Assembly (NCBI GenBank): GCA_024275015.1 | Contig: JAJRZW010000064.1 | Span: 30,814-94,813, forward strand | Length of the DNA: 64,000 nucleotides | DNA from: Deltaproteobacteria bacterium | Lineage (GTDB): Bacteria; Desulfobacterota; Desulfobulbia; Desulfobulbales; JAJRZW01 | Direction: 5' to 3' | Part shown: positions 1 to 11,435 of the stretch, in pieces | How positions within the stretch are numbered: position 1 is the first letter of the stretch | Layout: each line of letters opens with the position of its first letter | Notes under the pieces: model-generated | The model's database searches: none | What the model saw: only the letters and a program-made list of their open reading frames with translations | What the model was told of the DNA's origin: nothing | Position numbers and translations under genes: made by a program

Positions 1-1204
1 GGAGGTTCCACATCGGCAGGAAGATAGACAGGGCGATAAAGGCGACCATGATCCCTAAAAACAGGAGGAGCAGGGGTTCTATCAGGGTCGCGAGGTTTTT
101 GATGGTGTAGTCGGTTTCCATCTCATAATAATCGGCGACCTTGGCCATCATGGTGTCGATCTGCCCCGATTCCTCACCGATGGCCAGCATGTGGGATATC
201 ATTTCCGGGAAGATACTGTGGCGGCTGATGGCGGTGAAGAGGTCGGCGCCCTCACGTACTTCCCCGGTGATCTGGTGCAGTTTTTCAAACAGCACCAGAT
301 TGCCCAGCGCCGCCCCGGACAGGGTGAGGGTCTTGATGATGTCAATACCGCTGCTGGTCAGAACCGCGAAGACCCGGCAGAAACGGGAGAGGTGGATTTT
401 GAGTGCCAGTTCTCCCATCACCGGCACCTTGAGGAGTAAACGATCCAGGACTATCCGGCTTCCCGGCCTTTTTTTCAGTTCCCGGAAGGCCATGATCGTC
501 AGTATCACCACCACCAGGATCATCTTGTAGTGGCCGGAAAAAAAAGAGCTTATGGCAAGCAGCATCCGGGTCGGCAGCGGAAGGGCGACCTTTGAGGCGG
601 AATAGAGATGGGCGAATTTGGGGACCACGAAGGTCATGAGGATGAAGACGGCGATGAAGATGGCGGTGACCACGATCTTGGGGTAGCGGGTGGCGGATTT
701 TATCCGTTCCCTGACGTTTTTTTCATTTTCCAGGAGCTCGGCGAGATAGAGAAAGGAGTTGTCAAGGTTGCCCGACTCCTCGCCGATCATGATTACGTTT
801 AAAAAGAGCTGGTTGAAGATCGTCGGCTGCGCTCCCATGGCCTCATGGAGGCTGGCGCCGCCCTCGATGGCCATGGCGATCTCGTCCACCGCCCGGGCCA
901 GGATCGGGTTCGCGGTCTGACGGGACATGATCTCAAGGGTACGCAGGATAGGAACTCCGGCACCCAACATGGTCGCGGTCTGACGGCTGTAGAGGATCAG
1001 ATCCTCAAGGGTGACCCCGCGAATCCGGTCAAGGATACCCGGTTTTTTCTCCTCTGCCTTTCCCTCGTCTTCAACCTCGATTCTGATCGGGATAAGGCCT
1101 TGGCTATCGAGCCAGTGTTCTACCTGGCCCATGATTTCGGCGGTATGGTGGCCACTTTTCAGGTTACCGCTGGCATCAAGTGCCTCAAAATGGAACAGGG
1201 CCAT
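1..1204 (-). CDS. mshG: Type II secretion/type IV pilus inner-membrane platform protein (GspF/MshG-like), C-terminus beyond window
   Basis: Reverse-strand reading from ATG at 1204: MALFHFEALDASGNLKSGHHTAEIMGQVEHWLDSQGLIPIRIE...LEDLILYSRQTATMLGAGVPILRTL, typical of GspF; open to the window edge. Confidence 0.85.
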   Translation of the reverse strand, partial: MALFHFEALDASGNLKSGHHTAEIMGQVEHWLDSQGLIPIRIEVEDEGKAEEKKPGILDRIRGVTLEDLILYSRQTATMLGAGVPILRTLEIMSRQTANPILARAVDEIAMAIEGGASLHEAMGAQPTIFNQLFLNVIMIGEESGNLDNSFLYLAELLENEKNVRERIKSATRYPKIVVTAIFIAVFILMTFVVPKFAHLYSASKVALPLPTRMLLAISSFFSGHYKMILVVVILTIMAFRELKKRPGSRIVLDRLLLKVPVMGELALKIHLSRFCRVFAVLTSSGIDIIKTLTLSGAALGNLVLFEKLHQITGEVREGADLFTAISRHSIFPEMISHMLAIGEESGQIDTMMAKVADYYEMETDYTIKNLATLIEPLLLLFLGIMVAFIALSIFLPMWNL

Positions 1205-1207
1205 TTA

Positions 1208-2851
<1,644 letters not shown>

Positions 2852-2854
2852 GGT

Positions 2855-3715
2855 TTACGGTTTCCCGAATAATTTTCTCATGTTTGCCGCAAGCCCGGTC
2901 TGCCTTTTCAGTCGTAGCGAGGCCGCGGCCTCGCGGATAGTCTTCTGGTGTAGCTCGCCGCCGTTGGCGCATGCGACCAGCAGGGCCCGGCCCATTGTTT
3001 TGTTTATCAGTCGGGGACAACCGCCGGTATGGTTGAACAGTTCTCGCCGGGCCGGGGGGGTAAGACGCATATCGCCGCGACCGGCGCGGGAAAAACGGAA
3101 ATTCACATACAGGCCGGTCTCCTTTTCCGAGAGCGGGGTCAGGGTCTCCATAATCCCGACCCGCTGCCTCAGCTGTCTGAGGTGGGGACGGGCGAGCTTT
3201 GCCTCGAGTTCAGGCTGGCCGAAGAGGATGATCTGTAGCCATTTGCTTTTGTCGGACTCAAAGTTTGACAATAAACGTAATTGTTCAATGCTGTCGTCAT
3301 TCAAATCCTGAGCCTCGTCCACTACCACCAGGAGTTTTTGGTTTCTTTCGGACAGACGGAAGAGGTAGTCGTTCAAGGCCCGTAGCAACCGGTCAAGGGT
3401 GGCGCGGGCCAGTGATTTCTCCGCAAACCCGATATCGCACAGAATTGACTGGACCAATTGTCTCGGAGTCAGTTGCGGTGAGAGCAGAAGGGCGGTGACG
3501 AATTGTGACCCCATCTCCGCCAACAGCATCCGCAGCAACATGGTCTTGCCGGTGCCGACCTCGCCGAGCACGACAATAAAACCGTCGCCCTGGTTGATCC
3601 CGAACCTTACCGCGTCGGCCATGGCCGTGTGACCCCGGGAAGGGAAGAAAAAATCCCGGTCCGGGGTCAGGCGGAAGGGGTCTTCCGTGAATCCGAAGAT
3701 CTCAAGATGTTTCAT
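2855..3715 (-). CDS. mshM: AAA ATPase, ExeA/MshM-like
   Basis: MKHLEIFGFTEDPFRLTPDRDFFFPSRGH..., Walker A GEVGTGKT, Walker B LLVVVDEAQDL. Confidence 0.85.
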   Translation of the reverse strand: MKHLEIFGFTEDPFRLTPDRDFFFPSRGHTAMADAVRFGINQGDGFIVVLGEVGTGKTMLLRMLLAEMGSQFVTALLLSPQLTPRQLVQSILCDIGFAEKSLARATLDRLLRALNDYLFRLSERNQKLLVVVDEAQDLNDDSIEQLRLLSNFESDKSKWLQIILFGQPELEAKLARPHLRQLRQRVGIMETLTPLSEKETGLYVNFRFSRAGRGDMRLTPPARRELFNHTGGCPRLINKTMGRALLVACANGGELHQKTIREAAASLRLKRQTGLAANMRKLFGKP

Positions 3716-4973
3716 GCCCATCCGTCGGTTCGTCCATGTCGGTCCCGGCCTTATCGTTAGTCTCGAAATCAACTATCCTCGGAGTCAGAAATACCAGAAG
3801 TTCGGAGCGTTCATTTACCTTTTCGGTGTTGCGGAAGAAATGCCCCAGCAACGGTAATTTTGATAATATCGGCACCCCGCCTTTCTGGTGGTCGCGGCTC
3901 TCAAGGAGGATGCCGCCGATGACCACCGTGACCCCGTCGGCGAGGATGAGGTCGGTGGTGATCGCCTGTTTATTGATCAGCGGTTCGCTGCCCACCTGGT
4001 TGTTCTGGTCAACCGAGTCGTTGGTCACCGCGATATCAAGCTGGATCCGGTCGCCCGCCATTACCCGCGGGGTGACCTTGAGGCTCAGGTTGGCCTCGCG
4101 AAATGAGGTGTTTTGGATATTGTCGGTGGTCTGGGTGGTGTAGGGAACCTCCTTGCCCTGTTTAATTTCGGCGGTACGGCCGTCGAGAACCATAATTTCG
4201 GGGGAGGAGAGGATGTTGAGTTTGTTTTCCTGTTCCAGGGCCTGGATGTCAACGGAGAGATCGAGGCTGTTCCTGAGGAATCCAATATTGAAATTGCTGT
4301 TATGGTCGACACTCAGATCAATTACCGAGGAGATTGGATTAGCGGTCTGGAGGTTATTGTAATTCCATCTGATTCCGAGCCTCTTTTTTGCCTCCCTGGT
4401 GACGGTGACGATCCTCGCCTTGATGTGGACCTGGGATACCGGCAGGTCGATTTCAGCCAACATGTCCCGGGCAAGTTTCAGGTTTTCGCCGCGATCGTGG
4501 ATCACCAGACAATTGCCGCGGTTGCTTTTGACCACTCTTCCGACCGGGCTCAGGATCGCCTTGATTTCATCGGTATGATCAGCGATTTTGCTGTATCTGG
4601 TACAGAGCCTGATATTGGCCATATCACGTTTGGCCTGGTGAAAATCTTTTTCGGTCTCGACCATGATTATCCCGTTTTTGACCCGGTAGCGCAGATTCTT
4701 TTCGTCAAGGAGGAGAAGAAATACCTGGTCGAGATTGACATCGTCAAGGTCGAGATTGGCCCTACCCTTTATCTTGCCGGATACGAAGACGTTGACTCCG
4801 GCCTCACGACCGAGTGCGACGAGGAGGGTGGCAAGAGCAAAATTTTTGCCGTGGATACTGATTTTTTTTGCCGCCATTCTTTCCATCGGCAGGGACGGCG
4901 TCGATCCTGCCGGCGGCGGGACGGCAATAACCAGGATCAGGGCGGCACAGGCAGTCAGGAGATATTTTTTCAT
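3702..4973 (-). CDS. mshL: Pilus secretin (MshL/PilQ-like)
   Basis: Signal peptide, secretin core ...VPYTTQ...PRVMAGDRIQLDIAVTNDSV...VVIGGILLE...VPILSKLPLLGHFFRN...LLVFLTPRIV. Confidence 0.9.
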   Translation of the reverse strand: MKKYLLTACAALILVIAVPPPAGSTPSLPMERMAAKKISIHGKNFALATLLVALGREAGVNVFVSGKIKGRANLDLDDVNLDQVFLLLLDEKNLRYRVKNGIIMVETEKDFHQAKRDMANIRLCTRYSKIADHTDEIKAILSPVGRVVKSNRGNCLVIHDRGENLKLARDMLAEIDLPVSQVHIKARIVTVTREAKKRLGIRWNYNNLQTANPISSVIDLSVDHNSNFNIGFLRNSLDLSVDIQALEQENKLNILSSPEIMVLDGRTAEIKQGKEVPYTTQTTDNIQNTSFREANLSLKVTPRVMAGDRIQLDIAVTNDSVDQNNQVGSEPLINKQAITTDLILADGVTVVIGGILLESRDHQKGGVPILSKLPLLGHFFRNTEKVNERSELLVFLTPRIVDFETNDKAGTDMDEPTDGHETS

Positions 4974-5404
4974 GGTCTGTTTCCTTTTCCGAGCCTTAAT
5001 GAGGGCATATCCAGGCGGATGGTTTGTTGGCTCCTGCCACGGCGCAGGGTGATGCGGTCGGGGGCGATTGTCTCTATCCGGTAGCCCTCTATGGTATCGT
5101 TAATGGTTAGGATTTTGCCGTTGACAAGAACCAGGGGGGTGTCCGGATTGTAGATGATACCGTCAAGGCGGATCAGATTTTTTATATTGCCTAGTTTTTT
5201 CCGGCTCAGGTCATCGAACTTTTTTTGTTGTTTCCCGGGCCAGTTGAAGGGGTCGCGGATGGCCGCTGTCTCCGGCCCACGAGGCGGCGTTGGCAGGAGA
5301 TTCTCCCGCACGATCAGAGTTGTAAAGGTGGGACCGGCCACGGCAATATTGGCGGTGGCTTCAGTGGTAACAACCGCGGCTAACAGCAACGGCAGCAGTT
5401 TCAT
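4970..5404 (-). CDS. Small pilus assembly protein (MshK/PilP-like)
   Basis: 144 aa, signal peptide, position in msh operon, ..LDGIIYNPDTPLVLVNGKILTINDTIEGYRIETI. Confidence 0.6.
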   Translation of the reverse strand: MKLLPLLLAAVVTTEATANIAVAGPTFTTLIVRENLLPTPPRGPETAAIRDPFNWPGKQQKKFDDLSRKKLGNIKNLIRLDGIIYNPDTPLVLVNGKILTINDTIEGYRIETIAPDRITLRRGRSQQTIRLDMPSLRLGKGNRP

Positions 5405-6063
5405 CCCTTGTCCCTCCGGTCTTTCAGTTTGTTTCTGATCAGCGTCAGGCTGAAATCCACCCGGCCCAGGGGGGTGCGGGTCAGGGTCATACTGTCGATA
5501 TTGCCGATCTCCGGTTTGGCCTCAAGAAAGATGAGATAGGAGAGAAAATTTTTATAGGTCGCCCTGCCGGTGAGTTGGGTCGGGTACAGGGTGAAGGGGC
5601 CGGCGCTGCGGCTTTCCGCCATGCTCATGCTCACAAGTTTCTTGTCAAAATGAAAGGGTGCGTTTCGGTCGGTGGTGAAGATAACCCGGTTAAACCCGGC
5701 GGCACTGCCGTAGGCCTGCCAGTGTCGCCGGCGGAAGTCAAGCTCGGTTTCAATGAGCTTTATTTTTTTCTGCAGCATGATTTTTTTTCTTTGCATCTGC
5801 CCCAGAACCGGGGCCGTTGCGGTGGTGCCGGGCAGGCCGGAGGCGGTGGCCCGGGCCTCTTGTACCCCAACGTTGAGTCGCTGGAGTTTTTTTTCCATCG
5901 GCGCCAGAATAAACTGACGTCCGGCGTGAAAGATAAGGACAATAATCGCGGTGCCGAGGATAAGTACCCGGGATGCGTCCCTGACCCCCTGATCGGTCTT
6001 GAACAGAAAGACCAGGTTGTTCAGATTTGAGAATGTTTTTTTTATCAATCCGCCGGAAGTCAT
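5401..6063 (-). CDS. Pilus assembly protein, PilO/MshJ-like
   Basis: 220 aa, single N-terminal TM plus coiled coil, position between secretin and PilM/N-like genes. Confidence 0.6.
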   Translation of the reverse strand: MTSGGLIKKTFSNLNNLVFLFKTDQGVRDASRVLILGTAIIVLIFHAGRQFILAPMEKKLQRLNVGVQEARATASGLPGTTATAPVLGQMQRKKIMLQKKIKLIETELDFRRRHWQAYGSAAGFNRVIFTTDRNAPFHFDKKLVSMSMAESRSAGPFTLYPTQLTGRATYKNFLSYLIFLEAKPEIGNIDSMTLTRTPLGRVDFSLTLIRNKLKDRRDKG

Positions 6064-7658
6064 TTTTTGGTCCTGTCCTTGTCGGGACTAAGGCTGAACG
6101 CTGCCTTGAACGTCAGCGGCGCCTGGGGATTGTCGGTACGGTCTATATCATTTAAGGAAAAATCCGTAACCTGCGGCAGGTTGCGGAGGCGATTACTCAT
6201 GAGTTCGATGGTCTCGTGATTTACCGCCTGGCCATGGATCTCAACCCCGGCGCCGTTAAAATCTATTCTATCACAGCGGACCTGCGGCGGCATGGTCTGG
6301 CTGATGATCTTAAGGATGGCGGCGTAATGTCTTTTTTTCAACATCGGGCTTTTTAGAGGCAGAAGTTGTTCTTTCAGGTCTTTTTGTTTCAGGTTGAGTT
6401 CGCGAATCTGCCGGGCAAGATTACCTCTGCTGGCGCTGATAATCATTACCGCCTTTTCCTTTGTCTTTAACGAGGCGAGAAGGGCGGTGGCGTTATGGCT
6501 TTTGCGTTCGAGGTCGAGGTAATTTGCCCCTAAAAAAGTGAAGAGGATGATTGCGGTGGTGGTGATTATCAGCACTGGTAACTTTTTGAATTTCTGGGCC
6601 AGGGGTTCCGCCGGCACCAGGTTGATCCGTTCAAGACCGATGTCGTGGTCGATGGCGGCGCCGATGGCCAGGGCATTGGCTAACCGCTTTTTTCGTCCCG
6701 GGGTTCCGTTGAGCAGGGTTTCGGTATCCATCTCATTATGGCGGGAGACACTTACGGACAATGCCTCGATAAAATCCCCTTCCCCGGCCAGAATGAGTCT
6801 TTCAATAGGGGCCCCCTTCATGATCGCGCTGTAGTAGTCCCGGCCCCTGATGATCTCAAGGTTTAATTGTTCGAGATAGATTTTCCACGGATTGTTCTGT
6901 GGTTCCGTGTTTTCCATTACCGGCACGGCCATTTCCGGTTCCGGACTTGCCGAGAGGGAAAATGCGGAGAGGATATCGTCGCCGGCGCCGGTGGTTGTCG
7001 GCTGATTTTCGTCCGTGTTTTCGAGGACTTCGAATGGGGCGTCGGGGGTTGCGAGTTTTACAACCCGAACCAGGCGTAATACCCCGGCCTCGTAAACTCC
7101 CTGGGAGATGAAATTGTTATAGACTATCGCGGTCAGGACGGTTTTACCCGGCGGCAGCCTTCCCATGGTGCCGAGGAAGGCAAAGGCCGAAAATACTCCG
7201 GGCTCGATATTGACAAGTTTTACCCCGGCGCCGGTCAGTGCCGTTTTCAGCCCTCGTTCAATAAGCGCCGGCAGGAGAAATACTGCGATCCTGACCGAGT
7301 CTTTTTGTCTTTTTACCACCTGCCAGTCATAGACAAAATCGTTCAGGGGACGGTCAATGGTCTTGCCGAGATAAAACGGGAGGACCCTGGCGATGGCCTC
7401 TTCGTTGCTCAGGGGCAGATTGAGGGTGACGGTTTCAAACAGGTTCAGGGGAAGGGAGGCCGACAGGGCGCCGCGGCGACCGGCAAGGCTGTCTCCCAGG
7501 CCGGAATACGTGGCCGCGGCGGCCGGGTCGCCGGGAAAGTGCGCTATTATCTCAACCGTGGGAAGGGCGTTGGTTGTGGGGATTATTTTACAGAGGACGG
7601 CCTCGGTCGGTCCTGCCACCAGGGAAAATATCCCCCTTTTCCGCCCACTTATCTTCAT
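6060..7658 (-). CDS. PilM/PilN-like pilus assembly protein (MshI-like)
   Basis: 532 aa; N-terminal actin-like PilM-type region, TM LPVLIITTTAIILFTFLGANYLDLE then PilN-like coiled coil. Confidence 0.65.
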   Translation of the reverse strand: MKISGRKRGIFSLVAGPTEAVLCKIIPTTNALPTVEIIAHFPGDPAAAATYSGLGDSLAGRRGALSASLPLNLFETVTLNLPLSNEEAIARVLPFYLGKTIDRPLNDFVYDWQVVKRQKDSVRIAVFLLPALIERGLKTALTGAGVKLVNIEPGVFSAFAFLGTMGRLPPGKTVLTAIVYNNFISQGVYEAGVLRLVRVVKLATPDAPFEVLENTDENQPTTTGAGDDILSAFSLSASPEPEMAVPVMENTEPQNNPWKIYLEQLNLEIIRGRDYYSAIMKGAPIERLILAGEGDFIEALSVSVSRHNEMDTETLLNGTPGRKKRLANALAIGAAIDHDIGLERINLVPAEPLAQKFKKLPVLIITTTAIILFTFLGANYLDLERKSHNATALLASLKTKEKAVMIISASRGNLARQIRELNLKQKDLKEQLLPLKSPMLKKRHYAAILKIISQTMPPQVRCDRIDFNGAGVEIHGQAVNHETIELMSNRLRNLPQVTDFSLNDIDRTDNPQAPLTFKAAFSLSPDKDRTKK

Positions 7659-8233
7659 CTTGTCACCTTTTTGCCCCGGTTAAGCGTCGGATCTGAGTCA
7701 GGGGTGATCCCATGGGTCTTTATGATTTCAAGGTTGCGGATAAGGGCTGGGTTGTCAGGGGCAATGGCGGCGGCAAGGTGGAATTTTTCCATCGCCGGGC
7801 CGAATAGACCCAGCTCGCTCAAGGCGACAGCCATGTTGATCAACGGTTCGGGGCGGCGGGGGGCAAGTCTGTTTGCTTTTTGGAAAAGTATTATCGCCGG
7901 CCAGTATTTTTTTTCATTCACAAGGCGGCAGGCCTTGAGGTTTAAGGATGCCGGGTCATGGACAGGGGCTGGGGCTATGGTCTTGCGAGGAGGCTGAATA
8001 TTAATGCCCGGCGCGGATTTCAGAGAGGTCGTCTCATGGCTGCGATGGTGGGATACGCGACCGGCATAGGTCCAAAGGACGGCGACCACGAGCACGGTGA
8101 TTATCGAGGACAGTAAGAAAAAACGATGCTTTTGCCGGAGACTGTTTCCACCTCTGCCGCCGGTTCTCACGCCGTCTGCGGGCCGCGCCTCATTTTCCCG
8201 AATTTTTTCCAGGGTTTCAAAGAGTTTGCTCAC
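7655..8233 (-). CDS. TPR membrane protein in msh operon (MshN-like)
   Basis: 192 aa; TM FFLLSSIITVLVVAVLWTYAG and TPR-like C-terminus. Confidence 0.5.
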   Translation of the reverse strand: MSKLFETLEKIRENEARPADGVRTGGRGGNSLRQKHRFFLLSSIITVLVVAVLWTYAGRVSHHRSHETTSLKSAPGINIQPPRKTIAPAPVHDPASLNLKACRLVNEKKYWPAIILFQKANRLAPRRPEPLINMAVALSELGLFGPAMEKFHLAAAIAPDNPALIRNLEIIKTHGITPDSDPTLNRGKKVTR

Positions 8234-8254
8234 CGTCTCTCCCGGATCTTTTTG

Positions 8255-8851
8255 TTACCACTGCGCCGGTCGGCGGTCGCTGGAATCGACATTGTCGGTC
8301 AGGGGGCGGTCGTCGTTGACAAAGAATACCGCCGCCACCTCGCGGCCGTTGCTGTCGCGCTCGTTGCCGGGATAATAGGCCCAGCAGGTGGCCTCATTGG
8401 CTTTTCTGATGGTCGCCCGGATATCGGCGACGGTCCGGGCGGTTACGGCGGAGGGATTGTTAGCCATTCCCGGCGGCATGTCGGGGAGGTTGCACGGCGG
8501 CAGGGAACGGTTCTGCTCAGTGGAATAGGCGTCGGAGCGGACGATGCGCAGGTATTTTAATGATTCCGGTCTTGAGGAGAGACGCAGTTCATTGAACTGC
8601 ATTTCGGCAAGGGTCGGCCAGTCGGGATTGGTTCCTTGGGGGCCGGTATTGAGGCCGGATGCCATGATTTTGGCGTGCGCCAGTTCCACTCCGGCGCGGA
8701 TGGCGGATAATTTTCCTTTGGTCACCGCGAGCTTCGCTTCTTTCTGGAGATTGAGGTAATAGGGTACCGCCACCGCAGCCAATATACCGAGGATGATAAT
8801 CACAATCAGCAGTTCTATCAGGGTAAAGCCTTGAATTTTAGTCTTTTTCAT
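8255..8851 (-). CDS. Type IV prepilin (MSHA major-pilin-like)
   Basis: KIQGFTLIELLIVIIILGILAAVAVPYYLNLQKEAKLAVTKGKLSAIRAG: class IV prepilin motif. Confidence 0.9.
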   Translation of the reverse strand: MKKTKIQGFTLIELLIVIIILGILAAVAVPYYLNLQKEAKLAVTKGKLSAIRAGVELAHAKIMASGLNTGPQGTNPDWPTLAEMQFNELRLSSRPESLKYLRIVRSDAYSTEQNRSLPPCNLPDMPPGMANNPSAVTARTVADIRATIRKANEATCWAYYPGNERDSNGREVAAVFFVNDDRPLTDNVDSSDRRPAQW

Positions 8852-8942
8852 GATTTTTCCCGGTGCTTTGTGTAACTGTAATTTCCAGTTTTAAGTACTT
8901 TATGTGAAAATTCAATAAGATGGCAAGGATTAATAACAAAAA

Positions 8943-9509
8943 TCATAAAATATATTTCACCTGAATCTTGCGGACTATACTGCCGATACTGCCGCGGGAT
9001 TCCAATGCCGCCGGAGCGTCGGGGGCGGTAAAGGTGTCGTTGCTGATGCTGCCGTTTACTCCTTCAATGGTCGGAGCGATGAATCCCGTACCGCCGCCGT
9101 CGTGATCGAGGATCTTCAGTCTCGCGGTGGATTCGGCGGTATAGAGAGCCTGGGCCCAGATGCGGGCCTCGGCCGAGCCGGTGGCGGTGGACTGCAGATG
9201 TTTTGCCGCAAGGAGCCCGAAGAGGCCCAGAAATACGACGGCGAAGATGGCGGCAATGATGCCGAAACCGGATTCAGAAGCCGGGAACCAGAAGACAGAA
9301 GACAGGTGGGGGGGGGGATTTTCGTTTTGCGCCGGGAACCGTAGCTGTCTTCGTTCCTTCCCGGCCGTCGCCGGAGCGGCTGGGAGCATGGTCTGAACCG
9401 GCGCGCGGCCATCAACCGCACCACCCTCTTTCTTCTGGCTTATGATATCACGGAACATTATGAATATGGACCTCCTTGTGAAAACCGACCTCTTCTTCGC
9501 CCCGTTCAA
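8943..9509 (-). CDS. Minor pilin/MshP-like protein with unusual leader
   Basis: ESGFGIIAAIFAVVFLGLFGLLAAKHLQSTATGSAEARIWAQALYTAESTARLKIL. Confidence 0.65.
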   Translation of the reverse strand: MNGAKKRSVFTRRSIFIMFRDIISQKKEGGAVDGRAPVQTMLPAAPATAGKERRQLRFPAQNENPPPHLSSVFWFPASESGFGIIAAIFAVVFLGLFGLLAAKHLQSTATGSAEARIWAQALYTAESTARLKILDHDGGGTGFIAPTIEGVNGSISNDTFTAPDAPAALESRGSIGSIVRKIQVKYIL

Positions 9510-10332
9510 GAATGAAGTTGATCCTTACCGTGGCGTTGCGGGTCAGGCTCGCCGGGGTATAGGCAAATGATAAACTTCCCGTCTTGATCCCGGTGGCCAG
9601 GGGCTTGCCGAGGTTATCGGCGGGGAAGTTGGTCGGGTCGGTGGTTTCGGCGTTTATTTTGATCTCTGAGCGCATGATCCGGCCGTTAAAAAGATAATAG
9701 CGCACCGCCCGGTCAACCCCGTAAAATCGCTGTCGCGGCGAGGAAGCGATGACCCCGGGTTTGTTGCTGCTGTCCAGGGTCATGGTTTTGCCGGCCACCG
9801 CGGTTACCTGATAGAGACGGCGGTTGGCCAGGGTGGCGGTACTGAAATCGGTCCAATTGCGGTTATAGATGGATAGTACCGTCCCCACCGCCAGGGCCGC
9901 GGTCTCGTCGGTGATGCTCAAAGTCGGCGCGGCCTCCTGGTAATGGCCGAAGACGGTGCGCATGGCGGTCTCGTCGATCATTGCGAATCTGAGGTCGGTG
10001 GGGTCGGCGCCCAGGGTAACGGAGTCAACCGCGTTGGGAATGGCGTTGTGGATTTCCCGTTCCATCCGTGCCAGGGTCAGGCTGCCCTCCTCGAACATCG
10101 CGGCCCGGTTTTCGGTGTCGTGGAATCCCTTGAAACCTTTACTGATGAAATCCGCCCCCATAATCCCGATGATCCCGAGGATAACGATAACCATCACCAA
10201 TTCGATGAGGGTAAAAGCGGTTTCAAAAGACGGAAGCCGGAAGAAGGACGACAGATGGTGGCGCGGATTTGCGTTTTGCGCCTGAAATCGTCGATGGTTT
10301 CGGTATTCTGTCTTTCGACTCAGAAATTGCAT
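9448..10332 (-). CDS. Prepilin-like protein (MshO-like)
   Basis: AFTLIELVMVIVILGIIGIMGADFISKGF... Confidence 0.8.
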   Translation of the reverse strand: MQFLSRKTEYRNHRRFQAQNANPRHHLSSFFRLPSFETAFTLIELVMVIVILGIIGIMGADFISKGFKGFHDTENRAAMFEEGSLTLARMEREIHNAIPNAVDSVTLGADPTDLRFAMIDETAMRTVFGHYQEAAPTLSITDETAALAVGTVLSIYNRNWTDFSTATLANRRLYQVTAVAGKTMTLDSSNKPGVIASSPRQRFYGVDRAVRYYLFNGRIMRSEIKINAETTDPTNFPADNLGKPLATGIKTGSLSFAYTPASLTRNATVRINFILERGEEEVGFHKEVHIHNVP

Positions 10333-10922
10333 TTCAGACTCACAAGGGAAAAGTTTTCACCGTTGGGCATATCCACCCTCACCGCCACCCTTTTGGTGTC
10401 GGTTGCGGCGGCGGCGAGTTTGCTCCCGACCGGGTTGCCGGCGGTGATGTTGGCGGTGTTGCTGGCGATATAGGTCACCGTAACCCGGCGGCGATAGCCC
10501 TTGAGGCTGAAGGGGGTGTTGTCCTGGTCAACGAAGTTGTCCTGTTCGTCCAGGGTATCGTAGTCGTCAACATCGTCATAGTCGGGACGGATTTCACCCT
10601 CGGCGCCGATGGCCCCGGCGGCGACGCTGCCGCGGACGCTTTCCGTGGTATTCAGCGGTCCGCCTCCCATGGGGGTGGCCTCGTCCCACTTCTTGTTCAT
10701 GATCTCGTCCATCAGGGCCTGTCCCAGGGCCACCCCCCGGGCCCGGATTACCGGGTCGCCACCTTTACTGATTGATTGAAGCAGAGGAATAAGGATCAGG
10801 GAGAGAAAGGAGAGGATGATGATCGTCATCACCAGTTCAAGGAGACTGAAGCCTCCTGATCCATGAGATTCGAGGGGTGATGGGTGAGGTTTTGTTCCCG
10901 GCAAGATTTTTTCCTTCCTCAT
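10320..10922 (-). CDS. Prepilin-like protein (MshD-like)
   Basis: GGFSLLELVMTIIILSFLSLILIPLLQSISKGGDPVIRARGVALGQALMDEIMNKKWDE. Confidence 0.8.
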   Translation of the reverse strand: MRKEKILPGTKPHPSPLESHGSGGFSLLELVMTIIILSFLSLILIPLLQSISKGGDPVIRARGVALGQALMDEIMNKKWDEATPMGGGPLNTTESVRGSVAAGAIGAEGEIRPDYDDVDDYDTLDEQDNFVDQDNTPFSLKGYRRRVTVTYIASNTANITAGNPVGSKLAAAATDTKRVAVRVDMPNGENFSLVSLKCNF

Positions 10923-10940
10923 TATTTTTTAAGACACCCT

Positions 10941-11435
10941 TTATTCAATAAATCCGGTCTGGGCGTAAACGGTCATGACTCTGGTGGCGCCGATGGTGAA
11001 GGTGGTGTCGGCGGCAAGCGGGTTGCCGCTTGCCGGATCAACGGGTTCGCCGAGACCGTTGAACCAGACCGTGCCATTGCTTATGGTTTTGCCGCCGCTT
11101 AAGGACTGGTTGACATACTCCGTCTCTGCGGTGGCGGAATCGTCGGCCCGTTTGATGGTGTAGTGGTTGGAGTTTGTCGAGATCCCCCAGGCCGCCGCCG
11201 CGGTCGTGTATTCCCGGGTGATTGCCAGATGCTGGGCATGGCGCACCGCCTGTTTGAAATCACCGGCCGCGGCCGCAAGCCTTAGGTCGGTATCTGGCAT
11301 CGCCATATAGGCACTCACCGAGAGTACCCCGAGGATAACGATGACCATCACCAGTTCCATCAGGGTGAACCCGGTTTCATAATTCAGAGGGCGGCGGCAG
11401 GATTTCAGTCTCAGGCCTTCAGTCTTTTTTTTCAT
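10941..11435 (-). CDS. Prepilin-like protein (MshC-like)
   Basis: GFTLMELVMVIVILGVLSVSAYMAMPDTDLRLAAAAGDFKQAVRHAQHLAITREYTTA. Confidence 0.8.
   Translation of the reverse strand: MKKKTEGLRLKSCRRPLNYETGFTLMELVMVIVILGVLSVSAYMAMPDTDLRLAAAAGDFKQAVRHAQHLAITREYTTAAAAWGISTNSNHYTIKRADDSATAETEYVNQSLSGGKTISNGTVWFNGLGEPVDPASGNPLAADTTFTIGATRVMTVYAQTGFIE

Noticed and set aside
4113-5084. 323-aa plus-strand ORF opposite the secretin gene
   Set aside because: Shadow ORF; the secretin on the other strand is unambiguous.
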